Source: Wenyingzhuangia marina
GTDB taxonomy: Bacteria; Bacteroidota; Bacteroidia; Flavobacteriales; Flavobacteriaceae
Direction of reading: 5' to 3'
Assembly (NCBI RefSeq): GCF_900130035.1
Contig: NZ_FQXQ01000006.1
Span: 62,001-126,000 of the forward strand
Length of the DNA stretch: 64,000 nucleotides
Below, one piece after another: positions 1-8,949 of this stretch (the first letter of the stretch is position 1; each line of letters begins with the position of its first letter). The position numbers and the translations under genes were made by a program. The notes under the pieces were generated by a model. That model saw nothing but the letters and a program-made list of their open reading frames with translations. It made no database searches and was not told the DNA's origin.

Positions 1-1
1 T

Positions 2-970
2 TTTGGCTTTTATTATGAAGAAGTACAAGAAAATGCAGATGCTACAAGCTTTCAAACTTATTCTAGATTTGAGAACGGTATTTATGGAGGTCCCTCTAGG
101 GGTGTCTCAAACTCATTAGGATTTAGTTTGGCCAATACCTTAGAAGGAAAAGTAGCCAATAAAGATGATTTAGAAGGAGAAGATAAAAAAATCACCATTT
201 TAAACTCTTTAAACCTAAGTACCAGTTATAATTTCACCGCTGACAGTTTTAAACTTTCTCCTTTAAATGTAACAGCAGGAACCACTATCCTAAAGAAAAT
301 GAACCTAAACTTTGGTACTTCATTGGATCCTTATGCTTTAAAACAAAATTCAACTACAGGTAAGTTACAAAGAGTAGATGCTTTGAGTTATTTAAATGGA
401 GGACCATTACTTAGAATGACAAGAGCCAACTTTACCACAGGTTATTCATTTTCTAACAAAGATTTTGAAAAGAAAAAAGAAGGAGTTAACACAGAAGAAG
501 AGGAAGAGCCAACAGCTTATGATCAGGATTTATTTGGTGCAGATCAACAAAATACTAATGATTTTTCTGTAACCCCAGAAGATGAGGAAAATACTCAAAA
601 GCAAAAAGAAGAAACTACAGATTTGCCACAATATATTTCTAGCATGCCTTGGAACATACGTTTCTCATTTTCTACAAATTACACCAACAGTTTGGGTGAA
701 AAGAAAATATCATCTGCTTCTTTGATGTTTTCAGGAGATGTAGAATTAAGTCCAGGATGGAAAGTTGGAGCGTCTTCTGGTTATGATTTCATCAATGGAG
801 GTATTACTTATACTAATCTAAGATTTACGAGAGATTTAAGAAGCTGGAGTATGAACTTTAACTGGGTTCCTATTGGAAATTATAGTTCTTATTATTTCTT
901 TATCGGAGTTAAATCATCTGTATTGAGTGATTTAAAATGGGACAAACGTAACGTTAACAGAGATTTTTAA
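2..970 (+). CDS. lptD: LPS-assembly outer-membrane protein LptD, 3' fragment
   Basis: The reading frame is open from base 2 and ends at TAA 968-970, so this is the C-terminal part (about 322 residues) of a gene that starts before the window. The TTG at base 128 is internal. The protein is a run of alternating amphipathic strands rich in Asn, Ser, Tyr and Phe, with an acidic low-complexity insert (EEEEE, DEEN) in the middle. It ends in strand-like repeats and a DLKWDKR tail that I recognise from flavobacterial LptD/OstA. The family forms the outer-membrane barrel that inserts lipopolysaccharide. The call rests on remembered family appearance and no alignment was run. Its stop shares TTAA with the convergent cdaA. 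Confidence 0.75.
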   Translation, partial: FGFYYEEVQENADATSFQTYSRFENGIYGGPSRGVSNSLGFSLANTLEGKVANKDDLEGEDKKITILNSLNLSTSYNFTADSFKLSPLNVTAGTTILKKMNLNFGTSLDPYALKQNSTTGKLQRVDALSYLNGGPLLRMTRANFTTGYSFSNKDFEKKKEGVNTEEEEEPTAYDQDLFGADQQNTNDFSVTPEDEENTQKQKEETTDLPQYISSMPWNIRFSFSTNYTNSLGEKKISSASLMFSGDVELSPGWKVGASSGYDFINGGITYTNLRFTRDLRSWSMNFNWVPIGNYSSYYFFIGVKSSVLSDLKWDKRNVNRDF

Positions 971-1740
971 CTTAAATACATTCTAATTTTTTCTTGTAAC
1001 TCATTGGTTGTGCTATACAATTCAAAAGCACCATCAATAATAAAAGATATTTCTCCTGTTTCTTCAGAAACCACCAAACACATAGCATCTGTTTTCTCAG
1101 TAACTCCAATAGCGGCTCTGTGTCTTAATCCAAACCTACTTGGCAATTTTTTCTCTGACAAAGGCAGCACAACTCTTGTGGCTACCACATAGTTTTCTTT
1201 TACAATAATAGCACCATCGTGTAGTGGACTATTTTTATAAAAAATACTTTCTAGAATAGGAATATTGATTTCAATATTCATGCTATCTCCTTTTTCACTT
1301 AAAAAATCAAGACTATTATTTCTTTCAATTACAATTAAAGCTCCTGTTCTAGAAACACCAAATTTTTCGCAAGCCATTACCAAAGCTTCCACATCTACAT
1401 CAATAGATATTTCTGCTTTTAAAAACTTTAATTGGTTGATAAAATTTCTTTTGCTTTTAAAATTGGTTGACCCTAACATCAGCAAAAATTTACGCATTTC
1501 GGGATGAAAAATAATAATCAACGCAATAGCCCCACCACTTATTAAAGTTCCTAATAAAGAACTAAACATCTCCATATGTAAAGCCTCTGTAACTTTATAT
1601 ATTAAAAAAACAATAGCTATACCAATAAAAATATTAATGGCCACTGTACCTTTTAACAACTTATATACGTTAAATAACAAAAAGGCTACTAAAAGAATAT
1701 CTAGCAGATCAATAAAAGTAAATTCCAAAAAACTGAACAC
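967..1740 (-). CDS. cdaA: Diadenylate cyclase CdaA (c-di-AMP synthase)
   Basis: The product has 257 residues. Hydrophobic segments cover roughly residues 8-80 and would anchor it in the inner membrane. A cytoplasmic DisA_N domain follows, with the two diagnostic motifs DGA (about 175-177, in SPLHDGAIIV) and RHR (about 206-208, in LRHRAAIG). It condenses two ATP into the second messenger c-di-AMP, which controls turgor and cell-wall homeostasis in many bacteria. Length and domain order are normal for CdaA, and all catalytic residues I can recognise are present. The stop overlaps that of lptD. No regulator such as CdaR is adjacent. Confidence 0.93.
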   Translation of the reverse strand: MFSFLEFTFIDLLDILLVAFLLFNVYKLLKGTVAINIFIGIAIVFLIYKVTEALHMEMFSSLLGTLISGGAIALIIIFHPEMRKFLLMLGSTNFKSKRNFINQLKFLKAEISIDVDVEALVMACEKFGVSRTGALIVIERNNSLDFLSEKGDSMNIEINIPILESIFYKNSPLHDGAIIVKENYVVATRVVLPLSEKKLPSRFGLRHRAAIGVTEKTDAMCLVVSEETGEISFIIDGAFELYSTTNELQEKIRMYLS

Positions 1741-1839
1741 AGGCTTGTTTTTATATTGCTTGCCTAAAAGTAATCATTTTTAAAGAAACTCATATTTTGA
1801 CACCTAAAAACTAACATTTATATTCGCTTAAAATATTTT

Positions 1840-2358
1840 ATGATGGATGAAATTCTAGAAATCCTTAAATACACGCTTCCATCAGTAATTACTGGTGGTG
1901 TAGCTGCTTACTTTTTAAAACAATTTGTTTTTATGGAAAGTAACAAACGAAAGTTTGAAATGCTAAATGATAAAAAGAAACAAAGTTTACCCATAAGGCT
2001 TCAAGCTTATGAAAGAATGACCTTATTTTTAGAACGTATAAATATCACTAATCTTGCTTACAGAGTTGAGCCAGAAACATTCAATAAAATTGAATATGCC
2101 AAATTATTAATAAGTCAAATAAACGCTGAATATGAACACAATTTGGTTCAACAGATTTATATAAGTCCTGATTGTTGGACATTAATTACTAACACAAAAA
2201 CCACTATTTTAAATAACATTACCGCTTGTAGCATGCACGATAATTTAACGAGTGGAAAAGATTTACAGCAGGAGTTAATTAAAATTGGAAAAGAAGGACC
2301 ATCCCCCACACAAATTGCCCAACAATATATTCAAAAAGAAGTACAAACTATTTTATAA
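1840..2358 (+). CDS. Membrane-anchored conserved hypothetical protein
   Basis: The product has 172 residues. One N-terminal hydrophobic segment (about 10-30, LPSVITGGVAAYFLKQFVF) is followed by a charged, mostly helical soluble region (AYERMTLFLERI). I recognise it as a conserved flavobacterial protein, possibly the DUF7935 family, but I know no function. Two start codons are adjacent (ATG ATG at 1840) and either is possible. It is divergent from cdaA across about 100 bp containing a near-consensus -7 box (TATATTCG). A strong palindromic terminator follows directly. Confidence 0.8.
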   Translation: MMDEILEILKYTLPSVITGGVAAYFLKQFVFMESNKRKFEMLNDKKKQSLPIRLQAYERMTLFLERINITNLAYRVEPETFNKIEYAKLLISQINAEYEHNLVQQIYISPDCWTLITNTKTTILNNITACSMHDNLTSGKDLQQELIKIGKEGPSPTQIAQQYIQKEVQTIL

Positions 2359-2361
2359 ACA

Positions 2362-2391
2362 AAAAGCCCATGCAAATTTGCATGGGCTTTT
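2362..2391. terminator. Bidirectional palindromic terminator
   Basis: A perfect 30-bp palindrome has two 15-base arms, AAAAGCCCATGCAAA and its complement, with no spacer. The A-tract on one side and T-tract on the other let it end transcription from both the plus gene before it and the minus B12 genes after it. Confidence 0.85.
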
Positions 2392-2427
2392 CTCTTCTTC
2401 GCAACAACTTTATTAAAACTAACTAAA

Positions 2428-3489
2428 CTATTCTGTAAAATATATTTTTGAGGCACCAAGAGCTACTTTTGTTGTAAACACTTTTTCTTTAGTACTTAAA
2501 TCAAATACATAAAGATCACTTTGAGCAGTAAAGCTTGGTTCTACACCGTATAGGTTTCCGTTTTTAACTGCCATTCCATATAAACTTTGAGATATTAATG
2601 CTGTAGTTGGTAAAGTCTCTTCTCCTGAATTCACTTTATAAACCCCTCCTGATAGATAATAATATATTTGTCCGTTGTCATAAGTCATTAAACTAGGATG
2701 TTCCCCTTCTTTAAACTCTATCGTTTTTGTTATTGTATTAGTAGTAGTATTTATAATATGTATAGCTGCTTTTGTTTCACTTTTTATAGTTGGCCATGGA
2801 TCATAAACAATACTACCTTCCGATAGAACTAACAAATCTCCATTATTATTAAACAACAACTCATCTGGATTCTCTTTCACTGTAATTTCAACAACATCAT
2901 CAGTAGCTGTATCAATTACAGAAACAACATTATTTGTTCCATATGCTCCTTTGTGAGATACATATAACTTATTTCCTTTGACAACAATTTGTTCAGGACC
3001 ATTTGATACAGAAATTATTTTTTCAACAGCATTGGTATTTAAATCTGCAACAGCAATAAAATCATCTTCTGTGTTATATGGATCTCCCCAATTGGTAATA
3101 TATCCTTTATCTCCTACAACGGTCATAAAGCGAGGAGTGTTTAAGTCAGTTTTAATTTCTCCTGTTTTAATAAAAGTTTTTTTATCAACCACCGTAACCG
3201 TATTGGCATTATCTACAATAATAAAAGCACTATTTTCATTAAAAGCCATAGATTGTAAATAAGTCCCCAATTGAGTTCCGTTAGCACTTAAATAAATAAA
3301 TTGATATTTTAATGTTTGGTCTGATGACAGATAAGTAACTGAACCTGTCCCTGCTCCCGATCCTTCTCCGCTGATTAAAATTCCATTAGAATAATCTCTA
3401 TTTATTAACTCTATAGAATCATCATTATTACATGATACGATAATAAGAGCAATAACTAAAAGCTTTAATATTTGTTTGGTAATTTTCAT
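2428..3489 (-). CDS. BtuG-like surface lipoprotein, beta-propeller (DUF5074/YncE type)
   Basis: The product has 353 residues. A signal peptide ends in a lipobox, IVSC, with Cys20 as the lipidated residue, followed by an Asn/Asp-rich spacer. The remainder is repeated four-stranded blades (for example FIAVADLNTN, VVSVIDTATDD, AIHIINTTTN), a YncE-like propeller starting with GILISGEGSG. It lies 6 bp downstream of btuB under the cobalamin riboswitch. In Bacteroides, BtuG is a surface propeller lipoprotein that captures vitamin B12 with very high affinity and hands it to BtuB. By fold and position this is a BtuG-type protein. Corrinoid binding is inferred, not seen. The family call is firm; the exact ligand is likely but untested. 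Confidence 0.75.
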   Translation of the reverse strand: MKITKQILKLLVIALIIVSCNNDDSIELINRDYSNGILISGEGSGAGTGSVTYLSSDQTLKYQFIYLSANGTQLGTYLQSMAFNENSAFIIVDNANTVTVVDKKTFIKTGEIKTDLNTPRFMTVVGDKGYITNWGDPYNTEDDFIAVADLNTNAVEKIISVSNGPEQIVVKGNKLYVSHKGAYGTNNVVSVIDTATDDVVEITVKENPDELLFNNNGDLLVLSEGSIVYDPWPTIKSETKAAIHIINTTTNTITKTIEFKEGEHPSLMTYDNGQIYYYLSGGVYKVNSGEETLPTTALISQSLYGMAVKNGNLYGVEPSFTAQSDLYVFDLSTKEKVFTTKVALGASKIYFTE

Positions 3490-3495
3490 TTAATT

Positions 3496-5397
3496 TTAAA
3501 ATTTATAATTGATATTTAGGTTATAATTTCTTCCGGGCATAGGTCTTGAAATACTGTATAAATACAGCTGGTTAAAAATATTTTTAACCGCTAGTATCAC
3601 ATGTAAAGATTTGGTTCCTTTTTTTAACAACGAGACTCCTGTTCCTGCATTAAAAACAGTAAATCCATTTAATACTGCCCCGGGAGTGTTAATATTATCT
3701 TCTGTAGTATATACTTTACTCTGACTTAAATTCTGTACATAAGCTGTAAAAATATTATTTTGATAATTTACAGTGGCATTAAATAAATGTCTAGGCACAA
3801 AAATGAGTTCTTTATTTGTCTCTGTATCTTTTGCCACAGTATAGATGTAATTTGTAGCAACATCAACAGAATGGTATTTTGAAAAAGGATAACAAAAACT
3901 AGCATAAAATTCGGCTCCTTTATGGATAGATTCGTTTAAATTAATAGGAGTCCAAACATCAGGTCTGTTGATATCTCCAATAGGAGTCCAAATAATTTTA
4001 TCAAGAACATGCATATAAAACAAGGTGCTTTTAAAAGTAAACCAATCATTTTTATATTGATATCCTGCATCTATTTGTTTTGAGTTTTCTGGAATTAAAT
4101 CTTCATTACCTTGCCCTGGCCAATGCAAATCATTTAAGGTAGGCACTCTGTAATTGGTGGAAATATTTAAAAGGATTTCATTATTATCATTCAAAGCATA
4201 ATTACTTCCTAAAGAAAAAACAGTAGGTACTTTAAAAGCAGAATTAAATTCTTTTTTACTCTCAATATTATATTTCCATTGTTTGTTTATTATTGAATTA
4301 AACCCAAATGCAAAAGCATATTGTTCTCTGTATTTTTTATTTGGAACTCCACTTACATCCCCTTCTATATTTTGAATATCCACATAGGTATTGATAGTCG
4401 TTTTTTTATTAAAATGATATTTAAAATCATAATTAAACAACCATCTTTTAGATTTTCCAAAATCAAAACTATTGCTGTTTTTATTTTTAAAATACCTGTA
4501 CTCTTGTGTTAAATAAGCTGTTTTAACAACATGAGAAAACTGATTTTTCTGCACCTCCCAAACCAATAAATTACGCTGATTGATATCCTTATATTTTTCA
4601 TTCGCAGCACTTGGATTTTGCAATTCTCCCGAAAATAATCTATCTCCTTTAAAACCGGTGGTATAAAAACTTAACGTATTTCCTTCTGTAAATTGATACC
4701 CTACACTTAAATTTAATCCGTAATTTTCGTAATCACCATTACTATTCTTTAAATAATTTCCATTCGCATCTTTATACCTCTCATCAATTAAATCATAATC
4801 ATTATCGGATTTATTAAAATTTGCTCCTAACTTAAGTGCCCACTTTTCAGTTCCTAAATTGGTTTTTAAAAAATTAGAAGTCGTATTAAAACTCCCATAA
4901 GAACTAAACAATTGAAAATTTTGATGTTTGTGAAAGTACAGATTATCATTTGCATGGATAGAACCTCCAATAGCTCCAGAACCATATTTTACAGAACCTC
5001 CTCCGCTTTTTATTACAATTTCATCTGCTGTATTTAAAGACAAACTATTTAACCCTGTTTGTCCATTTCCAATAGCATTGACGTTAATTCCATTCCACAT
5101 AACTGCGGTGTTGGCTGCTGATGTTCCTCTAAAACGAGCAGAGCTTGTCCCTCCATTTCCATAATCTCTAATGGCAACTACAGAATTAAATCTTAAAGTT
5201 TCTGTAAGGTTTGTTGGGTTTTTTACAATATTATCCCCTGTTATAAGGGTAACTTTTTGACCAACTACATTATTTCTTACATAAGAATCGGCCACAATGG
5301 TAACTTTACCCAAACGATTAATTGAATCATTTTGAGCTACGGTAACAGCACAACAAAGCATGCTTAATAAAAAAAACGCATTACATAGTTTCATCAT
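3496..5397 (-). CDS. btuB: TonB-dependent corrinoid outer-membrane receptor (BtuB-like)
   Basis: The product has 633 residues. A signal peptide (about 1-21, ending VTVAQ) is followed by a plug domain (about 35-150, with LRFNSVVAIRDYGNGG and RGTSAANTAVMWNGI) and a long barrel that closes on an aromatic terminal strand (NLNINYKF). Length is normal for BtuB. The upstream leader is a cobalamin riboswitch with its own promoter, so it should be made when B12 is scarce. The next gene in the operon encodes a BtuG-like lipoprotein. Role: TonB-driven uptake of cobalamin or other corrinoids across the outer membrane. The start is the ATG ATG at 5397. Confidence 0.92.
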   Translation of the reverse strand: MMKLCNAFFLLSMLCCAVTVAQNDSINRLGKVTIVADSYVRNNVVGQKVTLITGDNIVKNPTNLTETLRFNSVVAIRDYGNGGTSSARFRGTSAANTAVMWNGINVNAIGNGQTGLNSLSLNTADEIVIKSGGGSVKYGSGAIGGSIHANDNLYFHKHQNFQLFSSYGSFNTTSNFLKTNLGTEKWALKLGANFNKSDNDYDLIDERYKDANGNYLKNSNGDYENYGLNLSVGYQFTEGNTLSFYTTGFKGDRLFSGELQNPSAANEKYKDINQRNLLVWEVQKNQFSHVVKTAYLTQEYRYFKNKNSNSFDFGKSKRWLFNYDFKYHFNKKTTINTYVDIQNIEGDVSGVPNKKYREQYAFAFGFNSIINKQWKYNIESKKEFNSAFKVPTVFSLGSNYALNDNNEILLNISTNYRVPTLNDLHWPGQGNEDLIPENSKQIDAGYQYKNDWFTFKSTLFYMHVLDKIIWTPIGDINRPDVWTPINLNESIHKGAEFYASFCYPFSKYHSVDVATNYIYTVAKDTETNKELIFVPRHLFNATVNYQNNIFTAYVQNLSQSKVYTTEDNINTPGAVLNGFTVFNAGTGVSLLKKGTKSLHVILAVKNIFNQLYLYSISRPMPGRNYNLNINYKF

Positions 5398-5433
5398 AAA
5401 TTTCCTTTGCTCCCGAAAGAATTTATATTGATG

Positions 5434-5614
5434 ATTGTGGCAGGTCTCCTGACTTGCGTCTTGTTACTACCTTCCCATTTATAAAAACAGTGGTATAAGT
5501 TTGTAACAAGCACCCTATTGGGCTAAGCTTACAGTTGCGGGGACAGTTCTTGATTTTAACAAGATTCCCTTTTAATTTTAGCTCTCAATTTCTTGAATAG
5601 CATAAAAACCAAAA
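5434..5614 (-). ncRNA. Cobalamin riboswitch
   Basis: Read on the minus strand, the leader holds the conserved pieces of the B12 aptamer in order: GGGAATC, then the B12 box core GTCCCCGCAACTGTAAGC, then GGGAAGG, then GACGCAAGTCAGGAGACCTGCC closing the 3' side. It lies between its promoter (-7 box 5621-5628) and btuB, and would switch off the btuB-btuG operon when adenosyl- or other cobalamin is bound. The exact 5' end is approximate. Confidence 0.95.
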
Positions 5615-5620
5615 TCGTGG

Positions 5621-5649
5621 CAAAAGTACGGTGTTTTTTTAGTTCTCAA
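5621..5649 (-). promoter_or_regulatory. Promoter of the btuB riboswitch operon
   Basis: On the minus strand TTG (5647-5649), an 18-bp spacer and TACTTTTG (5621-5628) match the Bacteroidota -33/-7 pattern. Transcription would start about 7 bp later, at the beginning of the aptamer. The -33 element directly follows the stop codon of the upstream gene. Confidence 0.75.
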
Positions 5650-6576
5650 TTATTTTTTATCAAAATAATTACAATACTTATGTTCTAAGCCTGTAGCTTC
5701 AGTAAAAACTGTAGGGTGAAATATTTTAGACAACACTATAATTCCATCTACCAATGTACTTGCCGATGATTGGGTAAACAAATCAAAATCTGCCAAGTAA
5801 ACTTGTTTATTTTGTACCGCTCTTAAAGTTTTCCATTCTGGTTGTGCTTCTAAAAACTTCATGTCTTCTAAAGTTCTTTCTTGGGTATAACCACAAGGAG
5901 CAATCACTAAAACTTCTGGGTTGTATTTTACTATTTTTTGCCAATCGATGACAATACTATCACCTGAGGGATGAGATAACAAATCTATTCCACCTGCATA
6001 CCCTATTTGATGAGGAATCCAATGTCCGCAATTAAAAAGGGGATCTATCCATTCTAACAACATCACACTTTTAGGCATCACTCTAGCCTCACGTTGCTTA
6101 TCAACTATATCTGCAATTTTATTTTTAAGAAAAGTAACATGGTCTTTTCCTAAAACTTCTTGATCTAAAGCTTTTGCTATGGTGATGACATTATCAAACA
6201 CATCTTCTAAAGATTGTGGAGTGATAGAAATCAGTTCTGGAATTTTTGCTAATTTATTTACTGCTAAAGAGGCACATTCAGTATCTATCTGACAAACATC
6301 ACATACATCTTGGGTAAACACAACATCTGGAGCAATTTTAGCCAAGGCAACTTCATCAACAAAGTATAAACTTTCTCCCGATGCTTTGCTTTTAGAAAAC
6401 AAGGTATTGATTTCATCACTAGTATAGCTCTTTCCTTCTAAAACACATCTTACCACGGGTGTTTTTTCTTTTAAAGCAACTTGCGGACATTCAAACGTAA
6501 TTCCATCTAACAAATCTTGCAGACCTAAATCGTAAATCATTTGTGTTACAGCTGGCATAAAAGAAGACACTTTCAT
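5650..6576 (-). CDS. Cobalamin-binding protein, BtuF-like, without signal peptide
   Basis: The product has 308 residues with the TroA/BtuF-type two-lobe fold: an N-terminal lobe (VSSFMPAVTQMIYDLGL), a cysteine-bearing loop near residue 93 (QDVCDVCQIDTEC), and a C-terminal lobe with PEVLVIAPCGY and QVYLADFD. No signal peptide or lipobox is present: the protein begins MKVSSFMP, and reading upstream in frame gives no further ATG before a stop. A cytoplasmic or non-classical location is therefore implied, unlike normal BtuF. It sits between the divergent cob operon and the riboswitch. It could bind corrinoids inside the cell, or need a start I cannot see. Confidence 0.75.
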   Translation of the reverse strand: MKVSSFMPAVTQMIYDLGLQDLLDGITFECPQVALKEKTPVVRCVLEGKSYTSDEINTLFSKSKASGESLYFVDEVALAKIAPDVVFTQDVCDVCQIDTECASLAVNKLAKIPELISITPQSLEDVFDNVITIAKALDQEVLGKDHVTFLKNKIADIVDKQREARVMPKSVMLLEWIDPLFNCGHWIPHQIGYAGGIDLLSHPSGDSIVIDWQKIVKYNPEVLVIAPCGYTQERTLEDMKFLEAQPEWKTLRAVQNKQVYLADFDLFTQSSASTLVDGIIVLSKIFHPTVFTEATGLEHKYCNYFDKK

Positions 6577-6671
6577 AGAAAATAAATTTAAGACTGCTAA
6601 TGTAAATTCTTTTTACAGATATTTTTTTTTAATCTTAAAAAACTTAGCAATCTTTGCTCAAAAATTTTGAT

Positions 6672-7175
6672 ATGATACATTACATCACCGGAGGAGAACG
6701 CTCTGGTAAAAGTAGCTATGCTCAAAAAATGGCAGAAGAATTAAGTCCAAATCCTTATTACTTAGCCACTTCTAGAATTTGGGATGATGATTTTAAAAAA
6801 CGCGTAGATAGACATATTTCTGATAGAGATGAACGATGGACAACCCTAGAGGAAGAAAAACATTTAAGTACTATTATTCCAGAAAACTCTGTAGTTGTGA
6901 TTGATTGTGTTACCTTATGGCTCACCAATTTTTACACAGATACAAAATATGATGTAGCAAAAAGTTTGTCTTTAGTTAAAGATGAACTAAACAAATTAAA
7001 AAAAGTAAATGCAACCATTATTATTATATCTAATGAAATAGGAATGGGCGTACATGCAAATACTGAAATATCAAGAAAATTCACCGAACTACAAGGTTGG
7101 GTAAATCAAGAAATTGCTAAATTAAGTAACAAAGCAACCTTTATGGTTTCTGGACTTCCAATGACTTTAAAATAA
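6672..7175 (+). CDS. cobU: CobU/CobP adenosylcobinamide kinase / guanylyltransferase
   Basis: The product has 167 residues from ATG 6672; an upstream in-frame TTG at 6654 would add six non-conserved residues. A P-loop GGERSGKS starts at residue 7. The region RHISDRDERW carries the His that is guanylylated in CobU, and VVIDCVTLWLTN and NEIGMGVHANTEISR are standard CobU motifs. It phosphorylates adenosylcobinamide and adds GMP, the first step of lower-loop assembly. It is the first gene of a tight operon (cobT starts 6 bp after its stop). A near-consensus -7 box (AATCTTTG, 6649-6656) lies just upstream; no riboswitch is visible here. Confidence 0.93.
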   Translation: MIHYITGGERSGKSSYAQKMAEELSPNPYYLATSRIWDDDFKKRVDRHISDRDERWTTLEEEKHLSTIIPENSVVVIDCVTLWLTNFYTDTKYDVAKSLSLVKDELNKLKKVNATIIIISNEIGMGVHANTEISRKFTELQGWVNQEIAKLSNKATFMVSGLPMTLK

Positions 7176-7181
7176 ATTATC

Positions 7182-8195
7182 ATGAACTTTCAAGAAACTT
7201 TACAACATAAAATAGACACCAAAACCAAACCTTTAGGATCTTTAGGGATCTTAGAAAAAATAGCTTTTAAAGTAGGAAATATTCAACAAACTACTTCTCC
7301 AATTTTATCAAAACCTGCTATTTTAATTTTTGCTGGAGATCACGGTATTGTGAATTCAGAACCTGTGAGTCCTTTTTCACAAGAAGTAACCACACAAATG
7401 GTTTTTAACTTTTTAAATGGTGGAGCAGCCATCAATGTATTTTGCCAACAGCACAACATCTCTTTAAAAATTATTGATGCAGGTGTAAACTATGATTTTG
7501 GGAAAATACCTTATTTAATTGATGCTAAAATAAACAAAGGAACTGCAGATTTTTGCATACAACCAGCCATGAATCTTGAAGATTGTAAAAAAGCAATCAA
7601 TAAAGGAAAAGAAATAGTTACCAAACAATTTACGGAAGGAACCAATATTATTGGTTTTGGAGAAATGGGGATTGGAAACACCTCTTCTGCTTCTTTACTA
7701 ATGAGTGCATATACCAAAACAGATATTAGTAAATGCGTGGGTAAAGGAACAGGACTTAATAATGATGCTACTAGGGTAAAAGCTGCTGTTTTAAGAAAAT
7801 CTCAAGAAACACACTCCAACATTACAAATCCACTGGAAATTTTAGCTACATTTGGAGGTTACGAAATTGCTATGATTACAGGAGCTATCCTCCAAGCAAA
7901 AGCATTAAATATGACGATTTTAATAGATGGTTTTATCGTAACATCCGCATTATTGGCAGCCCATGCTATAGAACCAAATGTTATAGATAATTGTATTTTT
8001 TCTCATTGCTCAGATGAACAAGGACATACCAAAATGTTACAATTTTTAAAAGCAGATGTCATTTTAAATATTGGACTGCGATTAGGTGAAGGAACAGGGG
8101 CTGCTTTGGCTTATCCTTTGGTACAATCTGCTGTAAAATTTTTAAACGAAATGGCTAGTTTTGAAAGCGCCAATGTGACCAATAAATTAAGTTAA
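7182..8195 (+). CDS. cobT: CobT nicotinate-nucleotide:dimethylbenzimidazole phosphoribosyltransferase
   Basis: The product has 337 residues, the usual length. Motifs seen are KPLGSLGILE at the N-terminus, FAGDHGIV, GEMGIGNTSSAS in the middle, and GEGTGAALA near the C-terminus, which contains the catalytic Glu of the family. It activates the lower ligand base to alpha-ribazole phosphate for attachment by CobS. Spacing is 6 bp from cobU and 1 bp to cobS, so translation is probably coupled. No genes for making dimethylbenzimidazole are nearby, so the base is presumably salvaged or made elsewhere. Confidence 0.95.
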   Translation: MNFQETLQHKIDTKTKPLGSLGILEKIAFKVGNIQQTTSPILSKPAILIFAGDHGIVNSEPVSPFSQEVTTQMVFNFLNGGAAINVFCQQHNISLKIIDAGVNYDFGKIPYLIDAKINKGTADFCIQPAMNLEDCKKAINKGKEIVTKQFTEGTNIIGFGEMGIGNTSSASLLMSAYTKTDISKCVGKGTGLNNDATRVKAAVLRKSQETHSNITNPLEILATFGGYEIAMITGAILQAKALNMTILIDGFIVTSALLAAHAIEPNVIDNCIFSHCSDEQGHTKMLQFLKADVILNIGLRLGEGTGAALAYPLVQSAVKFLNEMASFESANVTNKLS

Positions 8196-8196
8196 T

Positions 8197-8949
8197 ATGA
8201 AAAAAGAAATTGCTGTTTTTTTAACGGCTATTATGTTTTTCACAAGAATTCCTTGTCCTAAAAACATAGATCACTCCCCTGAAATACTAGCCAAAAGCAG
8301 TCGTTACTTTTCTTTGGTAGGAATTATTGTTGGAGCTTTTGGAGCCTTGGTATTTTATGTGGCTGAGTTTCTTTTTAATGATGCTATTTCCATACTCCTA
8401 AGTATGGCAGGAACTATTTGGATTACAGGTGCTTTTCACGAAGATGGTTTTGCCGATGTTTGCGATGGTTTTGGTGGCGGTTGGACCAAAGAAAAAATAT
8501 TAACCATTATGAAAGATTCTAGAGTAGGAACTTATGGAATTGTAGGTTTAGGGTTGTTATTAGCTATTAAATATCAAGCCCTTTCAGAATTTGATATTTA
8601 CAATTGTATTGTTGCCATCATTGCTGGTCATGCTATTAGCAGATTTGCTGCCACTACTCTAATTTATACAGAACCTTATGTACAAGATATCAATAAAAGT
8701 AAAGTGAAACCATCGGCAATTGGGATTCAATTAAAAGATGTCATCATTAGTGGAATCTTTGCCATTATTCCGTTGATTTTCTTTTTTAACATCTATGTAT
8801 TTCTTGCTTTTATTCCAGTAATGATATCAAAATACATGTTGGCAAAATATTTTCACAAATGGATTGGTGGGCACACAGGTGATTGTGCAGGTGCTACACA
8901 ACAAGTTTCGGAAGTCGTCTTTTATTTAAGCTTATTAATTATTCTATGA
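8197..8949 (+). CDS. cobS: CobS adenosylcobinamide-GDP ribazoletransferase
   Basis: The product has 250 residues and is a polytopic inner-membrane protein. It carries the conserved acidic motif of CobS, FHEDGFADVCDGFGGG (about 82-97), followed by MKDSRVGTYG, and has several hydrophobic helices afterwards. It joins adenosylcobinamide-GDP to alpha-ribazole (phosphate), the last condensing step. Its TGA overlaps the ATG of cobC (ATGA, 8946-8949). Confidence 0.95.
   Translation: MKKEIAVFLTAIMFFTRIPCPKNIDHSPEILAKSSRYFSLVGIIVGAFGALVFYVAEFLFNDAISILLSMAGTIWITGAFHEDGFADVCDGFGGGWTKEKILTIMKDSRVGTYGIVGLGLLLAIKYQALSEFDIYNCIVAIIAGHAISRFAATTLIYTEPYVQDINKSKVKPSAIGIQLKDVIISGIFAIIPLIFFFNIYVFLAFIPVMISKYMLAKYFHKWIGGHTGDCAGATQQVSEVVFYLSLLIIL

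Noticed and set aside
6654-6671. TTG start for cobU
   Set aside because: It overlaps the probable -7 box and adds six residues not seen in CobU; ATG 6672 directly precedes the conserved GGERSGKS region.
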